From Stenotrophomonas sp. SAM-B (GTDB lineage Bacteria > Pseudomonadota > Gammaproteobacteria > Xanthomonadales > Xanthomonadaceae), in assembly GCF_013387485.1 (NCBI RefSeq), contig NZ_JABBXB010000001.1, positions 82,001-146,000 of the forward strand: a stretch of DNA of 64,000 bases, read 5' to 3'. The number at the start of each line of letters is the position of its first letter. Position 1 is the first letter of the stretch. Shown in pieces: positions 18,179 through 24,982 of the stretch. The position numbers and the translations under genes are program-made. The notes under the pieces were generated by a model. That model was not told the DNA's origin, searched no databases, and saw nothing but the letters and a program-made list of their open reading frames with translations.

Positions 18179-18436
18179 ATGACCAAGACCGAACTTTTCG
18201 AGCGCATCGTCAAGATCCTCAAGGACAGCTTTGAGATCGAGCCGAGCCGCATCACGCCCGCCGCGCGCCTGTACGACGACCTGGACATCGACAGCATCGA
18301 CGCGGTCGACCTGATCGTGCAGCTCAAGCCGTTGCTCGGCCGCAATCTGCAGCCGGAAGCGTTCAAGCAGGTGCGTACCGTGCAGGACATCGTCGATGTG
18401 GTGCACGGGCTGTTGCCCGGTCAAGCGGCCGCCTGA
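18179..18436 (+). CDS. Acyl carrier protein 2 of the pigment cluster
   Basis: An 85-residue acyl carrier protein with the attachment Ser S39 in LDIDSIDAVDL, and an N-terminal helix LFERIVKILKDSFEIE. It is only distantly similar to carrier protein 1 (different helix II-III region), so the two probably serve distinct partners, one for starter loading and one for elongation. It starts 20 nt after carrier protein 1. Which of the two corresponds to XanC, the carrier loaded with 3-hydroxybenzoate, cannot be decided here. Confidence 0.93.
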   Translation: MTKTELFERIVKILKDSFEIEPSRITPAARLYDDLDIDSIDAVDLIVQLKPLLGRNLQPEAFKQVRTVQDIVDVVHGLLPGQAAA

Positions 18437-18458
18437 CGGCCATCGCTGAAGACTGACC

Positions 18459-19010
18459 ATGGTCCGGGTACGCGTCGCGGCGTTTGCGTTGCTGTCGCTG
18501 GCATACCCGCTGGTGGTCTACCTGTCGCTCGGCCGGTTCGAACCACGCTGGTTGTCGCTGCTGCTGTTCACCCTGGCCGCGCTGCGCGCGCTGACCACCC
18601 GCCAGGCGGTGTGGTGGGTGGCCGCGCTCGGCACCGGCCTGCTCGCCCTGATCGCCACGGCCTTCAACGAGGCGCTGCCGCTGAAGCTGTACCCGGCACT
18701 GGTGAACGCGGTGATGCTGGTGATCTTCGCCACCAGCCTGCGTTTCGGGCCCAGTGCCGTGGAGCGCTTGGCGCGGTTGAGCGAGCCGGATCTGCCGCCG
18801 TTCGCCGTGCTCTATACCCGCCGCGTCACCTGGATCTGGTGCGGCTTCTTTGTTCTCAACGGAAGTCTGGCCCTGGCCACGGCGCTGTGGGCGTCCAACC
18901 AGGTCTGGGCGTTCTACAACGGAGTGTTGGCCTACGTGATGATGGGTGCGCTGTTTGGCGGGGAATGGCTGGTCCGGCGACGGGTCAAGGCGGCGCACGC
19001 GCATGGCTGA
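18459..19010 (+). CDS. Four/five-pass membrane protein of aryl polyene clusters (COG4648-like)
   Basis: A 183-residue integral membrane protein with hydrophobic segments near 6-24, 30-45, 48-68, 74-92 and 122-160. The conserved-looking loop FNEALPLKLYPALVNAVMLV and the SLRFGPSAVERLARLSEPDL segment are typical of the membrane protein found beside the ligase in aryl polyene clusters. Its role in pigment assembly is unknown. It overlaps the ligase gene by 8 nt. Confidence 0.85.
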   Translation: MVRVRVAAFALLSLAYPLVVYLSLGRFEPRWLSLLLFTLAALRALTTRQAVWWVAALGTGLLALIATAFNEALPLKLYPALVNAVMLVIFATSLRFGPSAVERLARLSEPDLPPFAVLYTRRVTWIWCGFFVLNGSLALATALWASNQVWAFYNGVLAYVMMGALFGGEWLVRRRVKAAHAHG

Positions 19011-20688
19011 GTGGATCGCCCTGGACCGGTTGGCGCTGGCGCCGCGGCCCGGCCGCATCGTCGGCATCGCCGGCGACACCGTGGTGGACCACCCGCAGTT
19101 CCGTGCGCAGGTGCTGCGCTGGCAGCAGGCGTTCGCGCGGGCGCCCGGCACCGACTGGGCGCTGTATTTCGATGACACGCTCACCTTCGCCGCCGCCCTG
19201 CTGGGCGCCTGGCATGCCGGGAAGCGCGTGTTCCTCGGCGGCGACAACCTCCCGGCCACGCTGGAAGGGCTGAGCCCGCGCGTGGCCGGATTCGCCGGTG
19301 ACGTGCCGGCGCGGTACGCACCGCTGCAGCCCGATGCGGAGGTCGACCCGGCGCGGGTGCTGCAGCCGCTGGATGAGGCGGTGCTGGAGCTGGTGGTGTT
19401 CACTTCCGGCAGCACCGGCGCGCCGAGCGCGATCGTCAAGCGCATGCGCCAGCTGACCCGCGAGGTGGATGCGCTGCAGGCCGCCTTCGGCGAGCAGCTC
19501 GATGGCGCGCAGGTGCAGGGCACGGTCTCGCACCAGCACATCTACGGGCTGCTGTTCCGGGTGTTGTGGCCGCTGGTGGCCGGGCGCGCGATCCAGCCGC
19601 GGCGGTTCTTCCACGAAGACCTGGTCAGCGCGCTGGGCGGCCAGCCGTCGGTGCTGGTGGCCACCCCGGCCCATCTCAAACGCCTGCCCGAGCAGCTGGA
19701 CTGGTCCTCGCTGGGCGGCCAGCTGCGCGCGGTGTTCTCCTCCGGCGGGCCATTGCCGACCGAGGCCGCTCTGCAGGTGCGCGCCTTGATGGGCGTGGCG
19801 CCGACCGAGGTGTTCGGAAGCAGCGAGACCGGTGGCATTGCCTGGCGCCGCTGGAGTGCCGAACAGCCGCAGTGGCATCCGCTGCCGGGCGTGGCGTGGC
19901 GGATCGACGCGGGCTGCCTGGTGGTCCGCTCGCCGCACCTGGACGGCGACGACTGGTGGTTGACCCAGGATCGGGCCGTGGCCGATGACGGCCACAGTTT
20001 CCGCCTGCTCGGCCGCGCCGACCGCATCGTCAAGATCGAAGAGCGCCGCGTCTCGCTGGACGGCCTGGAGCAGCAGCTGCGTGCGCACCCGGCGGTGCAG
20101 GACGTGCGCGTCCTGGTGCTGCCCGGCGCGCGCGAACAGCTGGCCGCCGTGGTGGTGCCGCAGGCGAGGGGCGCCGCCCAGTGGGACGATGCCGAGCGCC
20201 GCCGCCAGGCGCAGCAGCTCGTCGCACATCTGGCCCGCAGCCACGACGCCGTGACCCGGCCGCGTCGCTGGCGTTTCATCGATGAATTGCCTTTCAACGC
20301 GCAGGGCAAGGTCACGGCCGCGGCATTGGCCGCGCTGTTCCGCCCGGTGATGCCCACGGCCGAGTGGCAGCAGCGCGATGACACTACCGCCGCGCTGAAG
20401 TTCGTGCTGGATCCTGACCTGGTCGCGTTCGACGGGCACTTCCCGCAGGCGAAGATCCTGCCGGGCGTGGTCCAGCTGGACTGGGCGATCCACTACGGCC
20501 GCAGCGCGTTCACGATGCCGCCGCGGTTCCTGCGGATGGACGCGGTGAAGTTCCAGCACGTGGCGCGCCCGGGCGACTGCCTGCAGCTGAGCCTGGGCTG
20601 GGATGCAGCCAAGTCCGCCATGAGCTTCCGCTATGTCTCCGACCATGGCGTGCACGCCAGCGGCCGGGTGGTGTTCGGCGATGCGTGA
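19003..20688 (+). CDS. xanA2: 3-hydroxybenzoate:ACP ligase fused to ApeI-like thioester dehydratase
   Basis: A 561-residue two-domain protein. Residues about 1-445 form an AMP-dependent ligase with the phosphate-binding loop FTSGSTGAPSAIVKR, EVFGSSETGGIAWR, and the A8 region LLGRADRIVKIEERRVSLDG. Residues about 455-561 form a hot-dog dehydratase like ApeI/FabA, with VAFDGHFPQAKILPGVVQLD. The ligase should adenylate 3-hydroxybenzoate and load it on a carrier protein; the dehydratase should remove water from 3-hydroxyacyl intermediates. In E. coli-type clusters these functions are separate proteins (ApeH and ApeI). The gene overlaps both neighbours by 8 nt. The symbol follows the known Xanthomonas ligase XanA2. 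Confidence 0.9.
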   Translation: MAEWIALDRLALAPRPGRIVGIAGDTVVDHPQFRAQVLRWQQAFARAPGTDWALYFDDTLTFAAALLGAWHAGKRVFLGGDNLPATLEGLSPRVAGFAGDVPARYAPLQPDAEVDPARVLQPLDEAVLELVVFTSGSTGAPSAIVKRMRQLTREVDALQAAFGEQLDGAQVQGTVSHQHIYGLLFRVLWPLVAGRAIQPRRFFHEDLVSALGGQPSVLVATPAHLKRLPEQLDWSSLGGQLRAVFSSGGPLPTEAALQVRALMGVAPTEVFGSSETGGIAWRRWSAEQPQWHPLPGVAWRIDAGCLVVRSPHLDGDDWWLTQDRAVADDGHSFRLLGRADRIVKIEERRVSLDGLEQQLRAHPAVQDVRVLVLPGAREQLAAVVVPQARGAAQWDDAERRRQAQQLVAHLARSHDAVTRPRRWRFIDELPFNAQGKVTAAALAALFRPVMPTAEWQQRDDTTAALKFVLDPDLVAFDGHFPQAKILPGVVQLDWAIHYGRSAFTMPPRFLRMDAVKFQHVARPGDCLQLSLGWDAAKSAMSFRYVSDHGVHASGRVVFGDA

Positions 20689-21466
20689 GGACACCGGTAC
20701 CCGCGTGAGCAGGCCGGCCTTCGCCCCGTTGGTGGTGATCCCGGTCTACGACCACGCGCATGCGATCGGCGCGGTGGTGCAGGGTGTGCTGGCCAGTGGC
20801 GTGCCGTGCCTGCTGGTCGACGACGGTTCTCACTTGCCGTGCGCGCAGGTGCTCGATGCGCTGGCGCGCGCGCACGCACCGCAGGTCACGCTGCTGCGGC
20901 TGCCGATCAACCAGGGCAAGGGCGGCGCGATGCTGGCCGGGTTCGCCGAAGCGGCGCGCCTGGGGTACACCCACGTGCTGCAGATCGATGCCGATGGCCA
21001 GCATGAAACCGCCGACATCCCGCGCTTCGTGGCGTTGTCGCAGGCGCAGCCGGAGGCGGTGATCTGCGGCATCCCGGTCTACGATGCCAGCGTGCCGAAG
21101 GCCCGCCTGTATGGGCGCTATGCCACGCATATCTGGGTCTGGATCAATACGTTGTCGCTGCAGATCCGCGATTCGATGTGCGGCTTCCGGCTGTACCCGC
21201 TGGCACCGGTGACGCGCCTGATCGGCGAGGAAACCATCGGCCGGCGCATGGACTTCGACAGTGAGATCCTGGTGCGGCTGTTCTGGCGTGGCATCAAGGT
21301 GATCAGCGTGTCGACTGCGGTCACCTATCCCAGCGATGGCGTGTCGCACTTCGATGTCTGGCGCGACAACGTGCGCATCAGCCGCATGCATGCGCGCCTG
21401 TTCTTCGGGATGCTGTGGCGCGCGCCGCGGCTGCTGTGGCAGCGCATCGCGGGCCCGCGCGCATGA
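20681..21466 (+). CDS. Glycosyltransferase family 2
   Basis: A 261-residue GT2 enzyme of the dolichol-phosphate-mannose synthase-like type. The nucleotide-sugar motifs are PLVVIPVYDHAHAIGAVV, LLVDDGS and the metal-binding ADGQHETADIP; QIRDSMCGFRLYPL and GRRMDFDSEILVRLFW complete the fold. It probably glycosylates the polyene lipid or a lipid carrier at the cytoplasmic face of the membrane. It overlaps the ligase gene by 8 nt and the next gene by 4 nt (ATGA). Confidence 0.92.
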   Translation: MREDTGTRVSRPAFAPLVVIPVYDHAHAIGAVVQGVLASGVPCLLVDDGSHLPCAQVLDALARAHAPQVTLLRLPINQGKGGAMLAGFAEAARLGYTHVLQIDADGQHETADIPRFVALSQAQPEAVICGIPVYDASVPKARLYGRYATHIWVWINTLSLQIRDSMCGFRLYPLAPVTRLIGEETIGRRMDFDSEILVRLFWRGIKVISVSTAVTYPSDGVSHFDVWRDNVRISRMHARLFFGMLWRAPRLLWQRIAGPRA

Positions 21467-22410
21467 CCACGCCTGCACCCGGAAGCGCGCCGCACTGGGC
21501 CGACATCGGCGAGTCCACCTCGGCCGCCGGCGTGCTGTTCCTGTGCTGGGTGCATCGCTGGTTCGGCCGTTGGCCGTTCCGCCTGTGCGTCTACCCGGTG
21601 GTGCTCTGCCATTGGCTGACCAACCGGGTCGCGCGCGAATCCTCGCTGCAGTACCTGGAGCGCCTGCAGGCGCATACCGGCGTGTTCGCCTCGGCACCGG
21701 GACGCTGGCAGAGCCTGAAGCACTTCGCGCTGTTTGCCGACACCATGCTCGACAAGCTGCTCGGCCTGGGTGGCCGCTATCCACCCGAGCACATCTACCT
21801 GCAGCGCGACCTGGTCCTGGACAAGATCGCGCGCCGCGAAGGCGGCCTGATCCTCACCGCGCACATCGGCTGCCTGGAGCTGTGCCAGGTATTGGCCGAG
21901 CGGGTGCCGGGCTTCCACATCACCGTGCTGGTGCACACCGCCCACGCGCAGCGCTTCAACCGCCTGATGCAGCGGCTCGATCCGCTGGCCTCGGTGGAGC
22001 TGCTGCAGGTCACCGACATGGGCCCGGCCACCGCGGTCGAGCTGCAGCGCCGGGTGGAGGCGGGCGGCTTCGTGGCCATCGTCGGCGACCGAGTGCCGTT
22101 GCGTGGCGGGCGCACCGTACCGGCCTCGTTCCTCGGCCACACCGCGCAGTTCCCGATCGGCGCCTATGTGCTGGCCGCGGCGCTGGCCTGCCCGGTCTAC
22201 ACCATGGCCTGCCTGCATCATGGCCGTGGCTACCAGGTGCGCTTCGAACAGTTCACCGACCGCATCGTATTGCCGCGCGGTTCGCGTGACGCCGCGCTGA
22301 CCGCGCAGGCCGAACATTTCGCCCGGTGGCTGGAAGTTCAGGTCACCCAGGCACCCTTGGACTGGTTCAATTTCTTCCCCTTCTGGGATCAGGCATCTCA
22401 TGGCAAGTAA
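21463..22410 (+). CDS. LpxL/HtrB-like lipid acyltransferase
   Basis: A 315-residue membrane acyltransferase of the lysophospholipid acyltransferase superfamily. The H(X4)E motif occurs as AHIGCLE, and RVPLRGGRTVPASFLGHTAQ is the conserved donor-site region. The N-terminus opens HWADIGESTSAAGVLFLCW, a pattern common to this branch in pigment clusters, followed by a membrane segment. It likely transfers the polyene or a fatty chain to a glycolipid acceptor. It overlaps both neighbours (4 nt and 11 nt). Confidence 0.9.
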   Translation: MTTPAPGSAPHWADIGESTSAAGVLFLCWVHRWFGRWPFRLCVYPVVLCHWLTNRVARESSLQYLERLQAHTGVFASAPGRWQSLKHFALFADTMLDKLLGLGGRYPPEHIYLQRDLVLDKIARREGGLILTAHIGCLELCQVLAERVPGFHITVLVHTAHAQRFNRLMQRLDPLASVELLQVTDMGPATAVELQRRVEAGGFVAIVGDRVPLRGGRTVPASFLGHTAQFPIGAYVLAAALACPVYTMACLHHGRGYQVRFEQFTDRIVLPRGSRDAALTAQAEHFARWLEVQVTQAPLDWFNFFPFWDQASHGK

Positions 22411-23956
22411 GGCCGATCAGGCACCCTCCGTCCGCTTCGGCGATGCGCCGCTGACCATCGAAGACGTGGTCGCGCTGTCGCAGCGCCAGGCCCGGGCCGT
22501 CGTTACCGACGATGCCGCGTTCACCGCGCGCATCCAGCGCGGCGCGGACTTTCTCGATCGCCTGCTGCGCGAAGATGGCGTCATCTACGGGGTGACCACC
22601 GGCTATGGCGATTCGTGCACGGTGAACATTCCGCCGGCGCTGGTGGCCGAGCTGCCGCATCACCTGTTCACCTATCACGGCTGTGGCCTCGGGCGCTTCC
22701 TGGATCCGCAGGAAACCCGCGCGGTGATCGCCGCACGCCTGTCCTCGCTGGTGCGCGGCATGTCCGGCGTCAGCCACCCGCTGCTGCAGGGCCTGGCCAC
22801 GCTGCTGCACCACGATGTGCTGCCGCTGATTCCCGCCGAGGGTTCGGTCGGTGCCAGTGGCGATCTGACCCCGCTGTCCTACGTGGCCGCGGTGCTGTGT
22901 GGCGAGCGCGAGGTGATGTACCAGGGTGCGCGCCGCCCGGCCGCCGAGGTGCTGGCCGAGATCGGCATGACCCCGCTGCGGCTGCGGCCCAAGGAAGGCC
23001 TGGCGATCATGAACGGCACCGCCGTGATGACCGCGCTGGCCTGCCTGGCGTATGACCGCGCCGACTACCTGACCCGGCTCGCCACGCGCCTGACCGCGTT
23101 CAACGTGCTGGCCAGCGACGGCAACGCGCACCATTTCGATGAAATGCTGTTCGCCGCCAAGCCCCATCCGGGCCAGACGCAGATCGCCGCGCGCCTGCGC
23201 CAGGACCTGCACAGCGACCGCCCGCCGCGCAATGAACAGCGCCTGCAGGACCGGTACTCGCTGCGCTGCGCCCCGCACGTGATCGGCGTGGTGCAGGACG
23301 CACTGCCGTTCTTCCGCCAGCTGATCGAAACCGAGCTCAACAGCGCCAACGACAATCCCCTGATCGACGTCGAAGGCGAGCGCATCCTGCATGGCGGCCA
23401 CTTCTACGGTGGCCATATCGCCTTTGCGATGGATGCGCTGAAGAACACCATCGCCAACTTGGCCGATCTGCTCGACCGGCAGATGGCCCTGGTGGTGGAC
23501 GCGCGCTACAACCACGGCCTGCCGGCCAACCTGTCGGCCGCCACCGGTGAGCGTGCGGCGATCAACCATGGCCTGAAGGCGCTGCAGATCAGCGTCTCGG
23601 CCTGGACCGCCGAAGCGCTCAAGCAGACCATGCCGGCCTCGGTATTCTCGCGCTCCACCGAATGCCACAACCAGGACAAGGTCAGCATGGGCACCATCGC
23701 CGCGCGCGATTGCCTGCGCGTGATCGAACTGACCGAACAGGTCATCGCAGCGCTGCTGATCACCGCCCGCCAGGGCGTGGCCCTGCGCGAGCGCGTCGGC
23801 ATGAAGGCGACCCTGCACGGCGACCTGGCCGCGATGTACCAGGACCTGTCCGCGCGCATCGCCCTGATCGAGGAAGACCGTGCGCTGGATGGCGAGCTGC
23901 GCGCCCTGCTGGACGATATCCGCGCACAGCGCTGGGAGCTGTATGCCGACGCCTGA
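22400..23956 (+). CDS. Aromatic amino acid ammonia-lyase (HAL/TAL family)
   Basis: A 518-residue lyase with the self-forming MIO cofactor triad A152-S153-G154 in GSVGASGDLTPLSYVA and family motifs GVTTGYGDSCTVN, NEQRLQDRYSLRCAPH, and NDNPLID. It eliminates ammonia from an aromatic amino acid. The usual label is HutH, but the selectivity pair is H88-L89 in ELPHHLF, as in tyrosine ammonia-lyase (His-Leu), not the Ser-His of histidine ammonia-lyase. There are no other hut genes nearby. It could supply 4-coumarate, an aryl starter used by related flexirubin systems; for xanthomonadin the known starter is 3-hydroxybenzoate, so its role is open. Confidence 0.9.
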   Translation: MASKADQAPSVRFGDAPLTIEDVVALSQRQARAVVTDDAAFTARIQRGADFLDRLLREDGVIYGVTTGYGDSCTVNIPPALVAELPHHLFTYHGCGLGRFLDPQETRAVIAARLSSLVRGMSGVSHPLLQGLATLLHHDVLPLIPAEGSVGASGDLTPLSYVAAVLCGEREVMYQGARRPAAEVLAEIGMTPLRLRPKEGLAIMNGTAVMTALACLAYDRADYLTRLATRLTAFNVLASDGNAHHFDEMLFAAKPHPGQTQIAARLRQDLHSDRPPRNEQRLQDRYSLRCAPHVIGVVQDALPFFRQLIETELNSANDNPLIDVEGERILHGGHFYGGHIAFAMDALKNTIANLADLLDRQMALVVDARYNHGLPANLSAATGERAAINHGLKALQISVSAWTAEALKQTMPASVFSRSTECHNQDKVSMGTIAARDCLRVIELTEQVIAALLITARQGVALRERVGMKATLHGDLAAMYQDLSARIALIEEDRALDGELRALLDDIRAQRWELYADA

Positions 23957-24365
23957 GCTGAGCTTCGAGGTGGCGCTGTCGCCGGCCTTCCACGACTGCG
24001 ATGCGATGCAGGTGGTCTGGCATGGCAACTACTTCAAGTACTTCGAGATCGCGCGCTGCGCGCTGCTGCAGCGCTACGACTACGACTACCCGCAGATGCG
24101 CGATTCCGGCTACCTGTGGCCGGTGGTCGATGCGCGGGTGAAGTACATCCGGCCGCTGCTGTACGGCCAGGCGCTGCGCGTGCGCGCCACGATCACCGAG
24201 TGGGAGAACCGCTTGAAGATCGCCTACGAGATCCTGGACGCGGACAGCGGTGCCACGCTGACCCGCGCCCATACCATCCAGGTCGCGGTCGACGCGGCCA
24301 CCAATGAAATGCTCTACCTGTGCCCGCCGGTACTGTGGGAGCGTCTGGGAGTGCAACCGCAATGA
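23943..24365 (+). CDS. 4-hydroxybenzoyl-CoA thioesterase-like (YbgC-type) hot-dog thioesterase
   Basis: A 140-residue single hot-dog domain protein. The catalytic segment is FHDCDAMQVVWHGNYFKYFE, where the Asp and the H-G-N-Y pattern match YbgC/4HBT enzymes. It may release a finished or stalled acyl chain from a carrier protein or CoA. It overlaps the ammonia-lyase end by 14 nt and the next gene by 4 nt. Confidence 0.92.
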   Translation: MPTPELSFEVALSPAFHDCDAMQVVWHGNYFKYFEIARCALLQRYDYDYPQMRDSGYLWPVVDARVKYIRPLLYGQALRVRATITEWENRLKIAYEILDADSGATLTRAHTIQVAVDAATNEMLYLCPPVLWERLGVQPQ

Positions 24366-24982
24366 ACCGTTTCCTGCGCACGCTGTGCGTGCTGGTGATG
24401 CTGGCGGTGGTCGCCCCGGCGTGGGCCGCCACCGATGTGGAGGTCGTCAAACAGCGCGTGGCCAAGGTCGACGTGCTGCGCGGCGAGTTCACCCAGGAGA
24501 AGCAGGTCGCCGGCTTCAAGAACCCGCTGCGCTCGCAGGGCCGCTTCGTGCTGGCCCAGGCGCATGGGGTGATCTGGACCACGCTCAAGCCGTTCCCCTC
24601 CGAGGTGGTGGTCACCCGTGACCGCATCCTCAGCCGGCAACGCGATGGCAGCAGCCGGGTCGAAATGGATGGCCGCCAGCAACCGGCGATGCGCTCGGTC
24701 AACGCGATCATGTTCGCGCTGATGAGCGGCGATGCGCAGGCGCTGTCGGCGCAGTTCACGGTCAAGGTCGAGGTGTTGCCCGGCAACGCCTGGAAGATGC
24801 AGCTGACCCCGCGCTCGGCGATGCTCGGCAAGGTGTTCGCGCAGCTCACCCTGAGCGGCGACCGCTACGTGCGCGAGGTCCAGATCAACGAGGCCAACCA
24901 GGACGTCACCCGCATCCACTTTGCGGGTATGAGCGAGACGCCGGCCACGCTGAGCGCGGACGAGGGCGGCCGGTTTGAATGA
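24362..24982 (+). CDS. LolA-like periplasmic outer-membrane carrier protein
   Basis: A 206-residue exported protein with signal peptide MNRFLRTLCVLVMLAVVAPA and cleavage after AWA. The mature part has LolA-family features: VLRGEFTQEKQVAGFKNPL, QGRFVLAQAHGVIWTTLKPF and QLTLSGDRYVREVQINEA. It probably carries the hydrophobic pigment or its lipid conjugate across the periplasm, by analogy with LolA. It overlaps the MMPL exporter by 8 nt, which fits a joint export route. Confidence 0.9.
   Translation: MNRFLRTLCVLVMLAVVAPAWAATDVEVVKQRVAKVDVLRGEFTQEKQVAGFKNPLRSQGRFVLAQAHGVIWTTLKPFPSEVVVTRDRILSRQRDGSSRVEMDGRQQPAMRSVNAIMFALMSGDAQALSAQFTVKVEVLPGNAWKMQLTPRSAMLGKVFAQLTLSGDRYVREVQINEANQDVTRIHFAGMSETPATLSADEGGRFE

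Noticed and set aside
18530..18550. GGTTCGAACC-like sequence resembling a tRNA T-arm
   Set aside because: Lies within a well-supported membrane protein gene and no acceptor or anticodon stem fits around it.
22400..23956. Histidine ammonia-lyase of a histidine-use operon (hutH)
   Set aside because: No hutU, hutI or hutG near, the gene is embedded in the pigment operon, and the selectivity pair is His-Leu rather than Ser-His.
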